Assembly (NCBI GenBank): GCA_013362385.1
Contig: JABFWC010000479.1
Location: 1 to 7,490, forward strand
From: Pseudarthrobacter sp.
GTDB taxonomy: Bacteria; Actinomycetota; Actinomycetes; Actinomycetales; Micrococcaceae
Direction of reading: 5' to 3'
DNA length: 7,490 bases
Position numbers and translations under genes: made by a program. The notes under the pieces are model-generated. The model did no database searches, was not told the DNA's origin, and worked only from the letters and a program-made list of their open reading frames with translations. This document shows positions 1 to 5,099 of the stretch, piece by piece (the stretch's first letter is position 1; each line of letters opens with the position of its first letter).

Positions 1-61
1 CGAACGTGCCAAGCGCCAAGCCGATGAGGCCGGCTACCAGACCAATGAGCATAGGATCCAC
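1..61 (-). CDS. senX3: N-terminal fragment of a membrane sensor, probably SenX3/PhoR-type phosphate sensor histidine kinase (partial)
   Basis: Only the first ~20 codons lie in the window; the rest runs off the left edge. The peptide reads MDPMLIGLVAGLIGLALGTF, an uncharged hydrophobic stretch with small residues that fits a first transmembrane helix. The GTG at 59-61 is chosen as start because a TAAAGT hexamer lies exactly six bases upstream, the leaderless layout used by four other genes here. The in-frame ATG at 50-52 (three codons later, with GGAG at 64-67 eleven bases upstream) is the alternative. The kinase name is inferred from context only: the gene is divergent from phoU, a PHO box lies between them, and a phosphoglycerate mutase gene is close by, as beside senX3-regX3 in Mycobacterium. 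No catalytic domain is visible, so another membrane protein remains possible. Confidence 0.6.
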   Translation of the reverse strand, partial: MDPMLIGLVAGLIGLALGTF

Positions 62-67
62 AGCTCC

Positions 68-73
68 ACTTTA
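68..73 (-). promoter_or_regulatory. Leaderless-type -10 element (TAAAGT) of the senX3-like gene
   Basis: Read on the minus strand, TAAAGT is followed by six bases and then the GTG at 61-59. A TANNNT hexamer at this distance places the transcription start at or next to the first base of the start codon. No recognisable -35 hexamer is seen 16-19 bases upstream. This site also favours the GTG over the ATG nine bases downstream. Confidence 0.5.
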
Positions 74-121
74 TGCTCCTGGAGGCGGTGCCCCGGCGCG
101 TCCGGTGTCCCCGCGCAAACG

Positions 122-143
122 GTTCAACTAACGTTCATCTTCA
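122..143 (+). promoter_or_regulatory. PHO box: two direct-repeat units, 11-bp spacing
   Basis: Two GTTCA cores lie at 122-126 and 133-137, exactly 11 bases apart, inside units GTTCAACTAAC and GTTCATCTTCA (7 of 11 positions identical). This matches the known actinobacterial PhoP/RegX3 operator, built from 11-bp direct repeats starting GTTCA. It lies between a probable sensor kinase gene and phoU, so the response regulator could control both directions. The site ends four bases before a CATAAT hexamer on the plus strand, a usual place for an activator overlapping the -35 region of phoU. Relative to a start at 61 on the minus strand it is centred around -72. No third unit in register is visible on either side. 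Confidence 0.7.
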
Positions 144-147
144 TGCG

Positions 148-153
148 CATAAT
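148..153 (+). promoter_or_regulatory. Candidate phoU -10 element (CATAAT)
   Basis: CATAAT differs from the TATAAT consensus at one position and sits four bases downstream of the PHO box, with no good -35 hexamer. That is typical of activator-dependent pho promoters. Transcription from here would begin near 160 and give a leader of about 98 bases. A second AT-rich hexamer, TATAAG at 238-243, is closer to the gene but would remove most of the ribosome binding site from the transcript, so it is less likely. Confidence 0.4.
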
Positions 154-215
154 CGTTTACCGGGCGCTGGCAGAGTTGCTGGTTGGAGCGCCCATTGGCG
201 ACACAATTCCTGCTG

Positions 216-234
216 CCCTCCTGCGGGCGGAGGG
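216..234 (+). other. Small hairpin in the phoU leader, just before the ribosome binding site
   Basis: CCCTCC at 216-221 can pair with GGAGGG at 229-234 around a seven-base loop. The stem ends six bases before the purine-rich ribosome binding site at 241-250. The left arm is also complementary to Shine-Dalgarno-like sequence, so the fold might influence initiation. No covariation evidence is available and a six-base GC-rich stem can easily occur by chance in this genome. Confidence 0.25.
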
Positions 235-257
235 AGTTATAAGGAAAGGACGCCGAC

Positions 258-920
258 GTGCGTAAGGTTTTTCAGGAAGAACTCACCCAGGTCGGTGACC
301 AGCTGGTGGAGATCTCCCGGCTTGTCAGTGAAGCGATGGAAAAGGCCACCACCTCATTCCAGGTGGCGGACGTGGACCTCGCCCAGGACGTCATCGCAGC
401 GGATGCGCGGATCGATTTCCTGCAGAACAGCCTGGACGAGCGCGCCATCGACATCCTGGCCCTGCAGGGTCCTGTCGCCAGCGACCTGCGGATGATCGTG
501 GGTTCCCTCCGGATGAGCGCATCGCTTGAGCGGATGGGCGACCTGGCCCGGCACATCGCCCAGCTTGCCCGCCTCCGGTACCCCGCCAATGTCATTCCGC
601 AGTCCATGACGCAGACCTTCAACCGGATGGCGGAGCTGGACCAGGAGATCGCCGAGAAGCTCACCGTCCTGCTGGAGACCCGGAACCTTGAGGTGGCGCG
701 GGACATCCTGAAGGCGAACACGGCGATCAACGACCTGCACCTGAGCGTCTTCAAGGCCATCGCGGCCCCCGAATGGGCCGAGTCGCCGGCCACGACGGTG
801 GACGTCGCCCTGGCCAGCCGCTACTTCGAACGCTTCGCCGACCATGGCGTTTCCGTCGCCCAGAAGGTGACCTACCTTGTCACGGGTGCGTGGCAGCCCA
901 ACGGCAGCGAACACATCTAA
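258..920 (+). CDS. phoU: Phosphate signalling protein PhoU
   Basis: PhoU is a cytoplasmic, membrane-associated regulator linking the Pst phosphate transporter to the phosphate-sensing histidine kinase; it keeps the Pho response off when phosphate is plentiful. The product is 220 residues, the usual size, and shows the two-repeat all-helical layout. Repeat 1 covers about residues 1-105 and contains DLRMIVGSLRMSASLERMGD, with E91 and D95 of the metal-binding ExxxD motif. Repeat 2 ends with YFERFADH, with E191 and D195 in the equivalent places. The GTG start at 258 is supported by AAAGGA at 245-250, seven bases upstream, and by the family-typical opening (M-R-K-x-F-Q-E-E-L). The gene is divergent from a probable sensor kinase gene and has a PHO box upstream, so phosphate control by the cognate response regulator is expected. 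It is followed by a strong hairpin and the convergent gpmA. Confidence 0.95.
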   Translation: MRKVFQEELTQVGDQLVEISRLVSEAMEKATTSFQVADVDLAQDVIAADARIDFLQNSLDERAIDILALQGPVASDLRMIVGSLRMSASLERMGDLARHIAQLARLRYPANVIPQSMTQTFNRMAELDQEIAEKLTVLLETRNLEVARDILKANTAINDLHLSVFKAIAAPEWAESPATTVDVALASRYFERFADHGVSVAQKVTYLVTGAWQPNGSEHI

Positions 921-945
921 CACCCGGTCCAACACCGGAATGCGC

Positions 946-985
946 GACGGCGGGCCGGTCACCTGAGGGTGGCCGGCCCGCCGTC
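946..985. terminator. Long GC-rich hairpin between convergent phoU and gpmA, probable bidirectional terminator
   Basis: Bases 946-963 pair with 968-985 around a four-base TGAG loop: an 18-bp stem with a single T-G wobble and no mismatch. It lies 25 bases after the phoU stop and 15 bases after the gpmA stop, so it can act on both transcripts. Neither side is followed at once by a T-run; the TTTTT at 1005-1009 belongs to the last codons of gpmA. Termination in high-GC actinobacteria often uses such hairpins without a U-tract. A weaker five-base hairpin (CCGGT at 924-928 with ACCGG at 934-938) lies just before it. Confidence 0.7.
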
Positions 986-1000
986 ATACGCGTTATCGCC

Positions 1001-1747
1001 CTACTTTTTGCCCTGGTTGGCGACTGCGAGGATGGCCTCTTCGGCAGCCTCCGGGTCCAGGTAGGTGCCGCCCGGCTTCACCGGCTGGAAGTCCTCGTCC
1101 AGGTCGTAGACCAGCGGGATGCCCGTGGGGATGTTCAGGCCGGCGATGGCTTCGTCGCTGATGCCGTCCAGGTGCTTGACCAGGGCGCGCAGCGAGTTGC
1201 CGTGTGCGGTCACGAGGACGGTCTTGCCTGCCTTGAGGTCTTCCTTGATGTCCGATTCCCAGTAGGGCAGGAGCCGCACCAGGACGTCCTTCAGGCACTC
1301 CGTGCGCGGCAGCGCGTCGCCGAGGCCTGCGTACCGGGGGTCGTGGGCCTGGGAGAACTCGGAGTCGTCATCCAGGGGCGGCGGCGGGGTGTCGTAGGAG
1401 CGGCGCCATTCCATGAACTGTTCCTCGCCGTATTCGGCAAGGGTCTGGGCCTTGTCCTTGCCCTGCAGTGCGCCGTAGTGGCGCTCGTTCAGGCGCCAGT
1501 CGCGCTTGACCGGGATCCAGCCGCGGTCGGCCTTGTCCAGGGCGATGTTCGCGGTGTTGATGGCACGCTTCAGCAGCGAGGTGTACAGCACGTCCGGCAG
1601 GACGTCGTTCTCCACCAACAGCTCACCGCCGCGGGCTGCTTCCGCACGGCCCTGGTCGTTCAGGTCGACGTCCACCCAGCCGGTGAACAGGTTCTTGGCG
1701 TTCCATTCGCTGTGGCCGTGGCGCAGCAAAATCAGCTTGTAAGTCAT
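1001..1747 (-). CDS. gpmA: 2,3-bisphosphoglycerate-dependent phosphoglycerate mutase
   Basis: This enzyme interconverts 3- and 2-phosphoglycerate in glycolysis and gluconeogenesis in the cytosol, through a phosphohistidine intermediate. The 248-residue product has the length and all key motifs of the dPGM family. RHGHSEWN at residues 9-16 holds the catalytic H10, followed by [16 protein letters not shown] with R61, ERHYG with E88, the [10 protein letters not shown] segment, and TAHGNSLR with the second active-site H182. The ATG at 1747 is chosen because it begins at the conserved [11 protein letters not shown] and has AGGA eight bases upstream. Longer in-frame starts (ATG at 1756, or up to 1813) would add a poorly conserved leader and overlap the binding site. 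It is convergent with phoU and divergent from the methyltransferase gene. A phosphoglycerate mutase gene next to senX3-regX3 is also known in mycobacteria, which fits this locus. Confidence 0.97.
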   Translation of the reverse strand: MTYKLILLRHGHSEWNAKNLFTGWVDVDLNDQGRAEAARGGELLVENDVLPDVLYTSLLKRAINTANIALDKADRGWIPVKRDWRLNERHYGALQGKDKAQTLAEYGEEQFMEWRRSYDTPPPPLDDDSEFSQAHDPRYAGLGDALPRTECLKDVLVRLLPYWESDIKEDLKAGKTVLVTAHGNSLRALVKHLDGISDEAIAGLNIPTGIPLVYDLDEDFQPVKPGGTYLDPEAAEEAILAVANQGKK

Positions 1748-1754
1748 GATTTTC

Positions 1755-1760
1755 ATCCTA
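1755..1760 (-). promoter_or_regulatory. TAGGAT before gpmA: -10 element or ribosome binding site
   Basis: Read on the minus strand, TAGGAT ends seven bases before the ATG of gpmA. It can be read as a TANNNT -10 element driving a nearly leaderless transcript, or its AGGA core (1759-1756) as a Shine-Dalgarno sequence with eight-base spacing. The two readings exclude each other. No good -35 lies at the right distance for the first; the second would need a promoter further up, for which TAACGC at 1791-1786 is a weak candidate. Confidence 0.45.
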
Positions 1761-1806
1761 GCCGAGCAGCCTTGCCGGCCGCCCAGCGTTACAAGGCCGG
1801 ACGGAC

Positions 1807-1836
1807 AGGACACCGCCGGGCAGGCAGGGATAGGGT
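1807..1836 (+). promoter_or_regulatory. Probable leaderless promoter of the methyltransferase gene
   Basis: AGGACA at 1807-1812 resembles a -35 (GACA of TTGACA), followed by an 18-base spacer and TAGGGT at 1831-1836 as -10. Six bases then separate the hexamer from the GTG at 1843, so the predicted transcript begins at the start codon. The G-rich stretch could also be read as a weak Shine-Dalgarno sequence (AGGG at 1832-1835). Confidence 0.5.
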
Positions 1837-1842
1837 TGGGCG

Positions 1843-2751
1843 GTGGTTCAAAAGGCTGAACGGGTCAACGCCCCGCAACTGTCCGGCCGGACGCCCGCCT
1901 CGCGGCAGGGCCGGCCGGTGGGCAACGTGACCCGCGGCACCACCAACCCCAACCGGATGCGGCGGGTGGACCGCTGGCTTACCGGGCCCCAGGCCTGGCG
2001 GCTGCGCGCCGCCAAAGAACCCCTTGTCGTGGACCTCGGCTACGGCGCAACCCCGGCCACCGCCGTCGAACTCTATGAACGGCTCGCCGCCGTCCGCCCG
2101 GACGTGCGCGTCTGCGGGATCGAGATCGAGCCGGACCGGGTGCGGGCGGCGCTCCCCCTGCAACGGCCCGGCCTGACCTTCCAGGTGGGCGGCTTCGAAC
2201 TCCCGGTCCCCGGCCGCCCGGTCCTGGTCCGCGCCTTCAACGTCCTGCGCCAGTACGAGGAAGGGGATGTTGCCGGTATTTGGCGGCTGGTTCAGGACCG
2301 GCTCGCCCCCGACGGGCTGTTCATTGACGGCACCTGCGATGAGATCGGGCGCCGCGTGACGTGGGTGGCGCTTGGCCCTGACGGCCCGCTGTCACTGAGC
2401 ATCTCGATGCGTTTCGGCAGCTTCGACCTGCCCTCTGACGTTGCCGAGCGGCTGCCCAAGGCCCTCATCCACCGCAACATTCCCGGCGAGCCGGTTTACG
2501 CGTTCCTGCAGGCGATGGACCGTGCCTGGCTTGAATGCGCTCCCCTGGCCTCGTTCGGCAACAGGCAGCGCTGGCAGGGCATGTGCAGGACACTGCGCGA
2601 CGCCGGGTGGCCGGTCCAGGACGGGCCGGCCAGATGGCGCCTGGGTGAGCTGACGGTGGACTGGGAGTCCGTGGCGCCTGGTTACCAGCGGCCTGCCCGT
2701 CACCAGGAGCCTGTCCGTCACCAGGGGCCCGTCCGTCACCAGGGGCCGTAG
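1843..2751 (+). CDS. Class I SAM-dependent methyltransferase, substrate unknown
   Basis: The 302-residue product has a Rossmann-type methyltransferase core. [13 protein letters not shown] at about 62-74 is the glycine-rich SAM-binding motif I, and [11 protein letters not shown] at 90-100 supplies an acidic residue at the end of strand 2. A segment around [12 protein letters not shown] would be the motif IV region, and [16 protein letters not shown] matches the post-catalytic strand pattern. No signal peptide or membrane helix is seen, so it is probably cytosolic. The substrate cannot be read from the sequence. The GTG at 1843 is preferred because of the promoter hexamer six bases upstream. 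However, the first ~28 residues are low-complexity, and GTG codons at 1918 or 1927, just before [15 protein letters not shown], are credible alternatives. The C-terminus carries hexapeptide repeats of the type P-V-R-H-Q-G, and the last 16 bases overlap the convergent DUF2516 gene. Confidence 0.8.
   Translation: MVQKAERVNAPQLSGRTPASRQGRPVGNVTRGTTNPNRMRRVDRWLTGPQAWRLRAAKEPLVVDLGYGATPATAVELYERLAAVRPDVRVCGIEIEPDRVRAALPLQRPGLTFQVGGFELPVPGRPVLVRAFNVLRQYEEGDVAGIWRLVQDRLAPDGLFIDGTCDEIGRRVTWVALGPDGPLSLSISMRFGSFDLPSDVAERLPKALIHRNIPGEPVYAFLQAMDRAWLECAPLASFGNRQRWQGMCRTLRDAGWPVQDGPARWRLGELTVDWESVAPGYQRPARHQEPVRHQGPVRHQGP
2692..2745 (+). repeat. Three 18-bp tandem repeats at the 3' end of the methyltransferase gene
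   Basis: Units at 2692-2709, 2710-2727 and 2728-2745 each share the core CCGTCACCAGG and differ at one to three bases. A decayed fourth copy may precede them at 2674-2691 (10 of 18 positions match, including ACCAG). As 18 is a multiple of three the frame is kept, and the product gains [18 protein letters not shown] and a final P. The near identity of units 2 and 3 suggests recent slippage duplication. Confidence 0.9.
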
Positions 2752-3089
2752 GGCCCCATGTTGCGGCTGCCGCCGCGGCCTGCGTCCTTGACGGCGGGCC
2801 GGACATCGGCCAGGTAGACAGAGGCTGCCACCACCGCGGCGAGCCCGAACAGGCCGAATGTTCCCAGGAAGCCGCCGCCGGATGTCAGCAGCGACAGTAC
2901 GCCCACAGCCGCGGCGCCCCCGGTCAGCGCCAGCCAGAAGGTCTTGGTCCGCTTCCCCGTGGCTTCGAAGGCGGTGGCCCGGTGCCTGGCGCAGTCGACC
3001 AGGGCCCAGAGCTCAAGTCCCAGCGCCACCAGGGCCAGGATCCAATACAATGCCTGCTCTACAGGCCGGATAATCAGTTCGCCGTCCAC
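2736..3089 (-). CDS. Small three-helix membrane protein, DUF2516-like
   Basis: The 117-residue product has three predicted membrane helices at about residues 13-31, 51-68 and 74-93. A basic loop lies between the first two (RHRATAFEATGKRTK), which suggests it faces the cytosol. After the third helix comes DVRPAV at 95-100, then a flexible glycine/arginine tail ending GPYGPW. Size, helix spacing and the Y-L-x-D-V-R-P-A motif match my recollection of the actinobacterial DUF2516 family, whose function is unknown. The GTG at 3089 is supported by TAGGCT six bases upstream. The gene lies only nine bases after the PLP-enzyme stop codon, so read-through from that gene is also possible. Its 3' end overlaps the convergent methyltransferase gene by 16 bases, within the last tandem repeat. 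Confidence 0.8.
   Translation of the reverse strand: MDGELIIRPVEQALYWILALVALGLELWALVDCARHRATAFEATGKRTKTFWLALTGGAAAVGVLSLLTSGGGFLGTFGLFGLAAVVAASVYLADVRPAVKDAGRGGSRNMGPYGPW
2742..2757. terminator. Short GC hairpin at the tail-to-tail overlap
   Basis: GGGGCC at 2742-2747 pairs with GGCCCC at 2752-2757 around a four-base loop that holds most of the methyltransferase stop codon. The stem is only six pairs and no T-run follows on either strand. It is the only hairpin I see at this convergent junction. On the minus strand it lies within the last codons of the membrane-protein gene. Confidence 0.3.
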
Positions 3090-3095
3090 AAACCC

Positions 3096-3101
3096 AGCCT
3101 A
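3096..3101 (-). promoter_or_regulatory. Candidate leaderless -10 (TAGGCT) of the DUF2516 gene, overlapping the PLP-enzyme stop codon
   Basis: On the minus strand TAGGCT occupies 3101-3096 and is followed by six bases and the GTG at 3089. Its first three bases are the TAG stop codon of the upstream PLP-enzyme gene (3101-3099). No Shine-Dalgarno sequence is evident in the gap between the genes (only GGG), which favours a leaderless transcript. No -35 is recognisable at the right distance. Confidence 0.45.
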
Positions 3102-4286
3102 GCCGTCCAGCGCCTTCAGGGCCTGCTCCAAATCAGACCAAAGGTCCTCCACGTTTTCGATCCCGACACTTAGCCGGACCAGGTTCTCCGGCACGCTGGC
3201 GGGTTCGGCCGTGTGCCTGCGCCGGCGTTCGATGAGGGATTCCACCCCGCCCAGGGAGGTGGCCGGGAGCCACAGCCGCAGGGCCTGGACGAGCTTGTCG
3301 GCAGCGTCCGCACCGCTGAGCGCGCCGGTTGCCGCCACTTGGATGCAGATGATGGAACCGAAACCCTTCATCTGTTCCTTGGCGCGGGCATGGCCCGGAT
3401 CGGCGGGAAGCCCGGGGAAACGGATGGATTCGATGGCGGGGTGGGCGGCAAGCCTCTCGGCGAGGACCATCGCCGAGGCCTGGGAGCGCTCCACGCGCAG
3501 GGCGAGGGTGCGCAGGCCGCGCAGAGCCAGCCAGGCTTCGAAGGGGCCGGCGATGCCGCCATGGATGATGCGGTGGTGCAGCAGTTCGGAGCGGATCTGT
3601 GGGTTGGAGGTCACTAACGCACCGAGGACGACGTCGGAGTGCCCGGCCAGGTACTTGGTCACCGAATGGAGCACGACGTCGGATCCCAGCAGGAGGGGCT
3701 GTTGCACCAGGGGGGTGGAGAAGGTGTTGTCCGTGACCACGATGGCGCCGGCGGCGTGGGCAGCGTCGGCGAGGGCCTGCATGTCCGCGATGCCCAGCAT
3801 GGGGTAGGTGGGGCTTTCCAGCCAGAGCATCGAGGCGGCGGCGGAGGGGCCGGCGGGCGCGATGGCCTCCCGGACGGCGTCGGTGTCCGCGATGTCCACG
3901 GTCCGCAGCTCGATAAAGCCCTTCTGCGCGAGTTCGGACGCCATGACCAGGGAGCCGGAGTAGCTGTGGCTTGGCATGACCAGCACTCCGCCGGCCGGAA
4001 TCAGGGACAGCGCGGAGCTGACCGCTGCCAGGCCCGACGCGTACAGCAGGCCCGGCAGGTCGGAGCCTTCAAGCTCGCCGAGGGCCTCTTCGAAGGGGTC
4101 CCACGTGGGGTTCGAGTACCGGCCGTAACCCCGGTCGCCGTCGCCCAGCGGGCCGGTGCCGAAGTAGGTGGAGGAGAGGGTGATCGGAGGGTTGACCGGC
4201 TGGTCCCGCTCCCGTGGCGGACGCCCGGCCGCCACCACCACGGTCTCGGCCGACAGGGATGCGGTTTGATGCTCGGAAAGGCTCAT
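3099..4286 (-). CDS. Cys/Met-metabolism PLP-dependent enzyme (cystathionine gamma-synthase/lyase-like)
   Basis: This 395-residue protein has the fold-type I signature of trans-sulfuration enzymes, which make or cleave cystathionine, homocysteine or related thioethers in the cytosol. Visible motifs are Y54-x-R56 with NPT at 59-61 (phosphate contact from the partner subunit), the ASGLAAV turn at 83-89, DNTFSTP with D186 holding the pyridine nitrogen, HSVTKYLAGHSD with the PLP-binding K211, SLGGVESLIE at 344-353, and RLSVGIE with R371 for the substrate carboxylate. Several usual positions differ: ESPTYP instead of ESPTNP, SHSYSGS instead of the D-x-Y-G-G-T loop, and ERRRRHTAE where EHPxxMTH is common. 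The exact reaction therefore cannot be given, and metB, metC or a lyase role are all open. The ATG at 4286 has TACGCT six bases upstream. It is divergent from tmk and followed closely by the DUF2516 gene. Confidence 0.85.
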   Translation of the reverse strand: MSLSEHQTASLSAETVVVAAGRPPRERDQPVNPPITLSSTYFGTGPLGDGDRGYGRYSNPTWDPFEEALGELEGSDLPGLLYASGLAAVSSALSLIPAGGVLVMPSHSYSGSLVMASELAQKGFIELRTVDIADTDAVREAIAPAGPSAAASMLWLESPTYPMLGIADMQALADAAHAAGAIVVTDNTFSTPLVQQPLLLGSDVVLHSVTKYLAGHSDVVLGALVTSNPQIRSELLHHRIIHGGIAGPFEAWLALRGLRTLALRVERSQASAMVLAERLAAHPAIESIRFPGLPADPGHARAKEQMKGFGSIICIQVAATGALSGADAADKLVQALRLWLPATSLGGVESLIERRRRHTAEPASVPENLVRLSVGIENVEDLWSDLEQALKALDG

Positions 4287-4292
4287 GCTGAC

Positions 4293-4298
4293 AGCGTA
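4293..4298 (-). promoter_or_regulatory. Leaderless-type -10 element (TACGCT) of the PLP-enzyme gene
   Basis: On the minus strand TACGCT is followed by GTCAGC and then the ATG at 4286, giving the six-base spacing seen at four other genes. TTCCGG at 4322-4317, 18 bases further up, is a weak -35 candidate. The region contains no ribosome binding site before the ATG. Confidence 0.55.
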
Positions 4299-4391
4299 CT
4301 GTCCGGTCCGGAGCTGCCGGAAAAGCGGTCGCGGTGGGGACGTGCGGCTGCAGGGGCCCCGGGCGGCTCGGGAAATGTCCGTACGGCTCGG

Positions 4392-4397
4392 TAGGCT
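4392..4397 (+). promoter_or_regulatory. Leaderless-type -10 element (TAGGCT) of tmk
   Basis: TAGGCT is followed by TGAGAA and then the GTG at 4404, again six bases. It has the same hexamer as the DUF2516 gene. No clear Shine-Dalgarno sequence or -35 is present. This promoter would serve the whole tmk-holB-hydrolase run and lies back to back with the PLP-enzyme promoter in a 117-base gap. Confidence 0.55.
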
Positions 4398-4403
4398 TGA
4401 GAA

Positions 4404-5099
4404 GTGAACAAACGAAGCGCCGGCATATTCATCGCGTTCGAAGGCGGCGATGGCGCCGGCAAGTCCACCCAGGCGCGCCTGCTTGCAGCCGCGCTGGAAA
4501 GCCGGGGATTCAAGGTGCTGCGCACCCGCGAGCCCGGCGGAACCCCGGTGGGCGAGAAACTCCGTTCACTGGTGCTGGACCACGGCAACGGCGAGATCGA
4601 TGCCCGCACCGAAGCCCTCATTTTCGCCGCGTCCCGCGCTGCGCACGCTGCACAGGTGATCCGGCCGGCCCTGGAGCGCGGCGACGTGGTGCTCAGCGAC
4701 CGTTACATCGATTCGTCCGTGGCCTACCAGGGCGCGGGGCGGAACCTCGGGAACGACGCTGTCCAGTCGCTCAACGAATGGGCCACGGCCGGCCTCCAGC
4801 CGGACCTCACGGTCCTGCTGGACGTGGACCCGCAGCTGGGCCGCCATCGCCGGACGGCAGGCGAGGCCGCCGAAGACCGGCTGGAGTCCGAGGCAGACGA
4901 CTTCCATACCCGGATCCGGGACGCCTTCCTTGACCTGGCCGCGGCCCGCCCGGCCGCCTACCTGGTGCTGCCGGCCCACCTCCCGATGGATGAACTGGCG
5001 ACTCAGATCCTCCAACGCGCCGAAAGCCTGCTTCATCCTGGAGCCGATTCGAACATGCCGGCAGTACGGGCAGCATCTGCGGGCGGTAGCGGCGCATGA
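4404..5099 (+). CDS. tmk: Thymidylate kinase (dTMP kinase)
   Basis: Thymidylate kinase phosphorylates dTMP to dTDP with ATP, an essential cytosolic step toward dTTP for DNA synthesis. The 231-residue product shows FEGGDGAGKST at residues 12-22 (P-loop), TREPGGT at 41-47 (dTMP-site loop), and SDRYIDSSVAYQG at 98-110 with the DRY motif. A lid segment with paired arginines is followed by DRLE. A P-loop without an arginine and a basic lid are the pattern of bacterial (type II) enzymes. The GTG at 4404 is supported by the TAGGCT hexamer six bases upstream and by the short, normal distance to the P-loop. About 18 residues at the C-terminus, glycine/alanine-rich, go beyond the usual ~213-residue length. 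The stop overlaps the start of holB in an ATGA, indicating translational coupling. Confidence 0.96.
   Translation: MNKRSAGIFIAFEGGDGAGKSTQARLLAAALESRGFKVLRTREPGGTPVGEKLRSLVLDHGNGEIDARTEALIFAASRAAHAAQVIRPALERGDVVLSDRYIDSSVAYQGAGRNLGNDAVQSLNEWATAGLQPDLTVLLDVDPQLGRHRRTAGEAAEDRLESEADDFHTRIRDAFLDLAAARPAAYLVLPAHLPMDELATQILQRAESLLHPGADSNMPAVRAASAGGSGA

Noticed and set aside
1748..1813. N-terminal extension of gpmA to an upstream start
   Set aside because: The extra residues do not fit the family, and AGGA lies at proper distance before the ATG at 1747, which begins at the conserved [11 protein letters not shown].
773..1930. Long open frame on the plus strand (385 codons) covering the phoU end and all of gpmA
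   Set aside because: It runs antisense to gpmA, whose motifs are complete, and its protein is low-complexity V/A/R/G/Q-rich without recognisable domains. This is the usual antisense artefact of high-GC codon bias.
2465..2806. Minus-strand frame with PGDGQA-type repeats opposite the methyltransferase tail
   Set aside because: The peptide repeat only reflects the 18-bp DNA repeat read in another frame; both real genes at this site account for the sequence.
4353..4360. Palindrome GGGGCCCC in the gap between the PLP enzyme gene and tmk as an operator
   Set aside because: An eight-base GC palindrome is common at this base composition, and there is no repeat or extended symmetry around it.
3639..4394. 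Glycine-rich open frame on the plus strand opposite the PLP enzyme
   Set aside because: Its G/V/H/Q-rich product mirrors the codon bias of the real gene on the minus strand and spans both divergent promoters.
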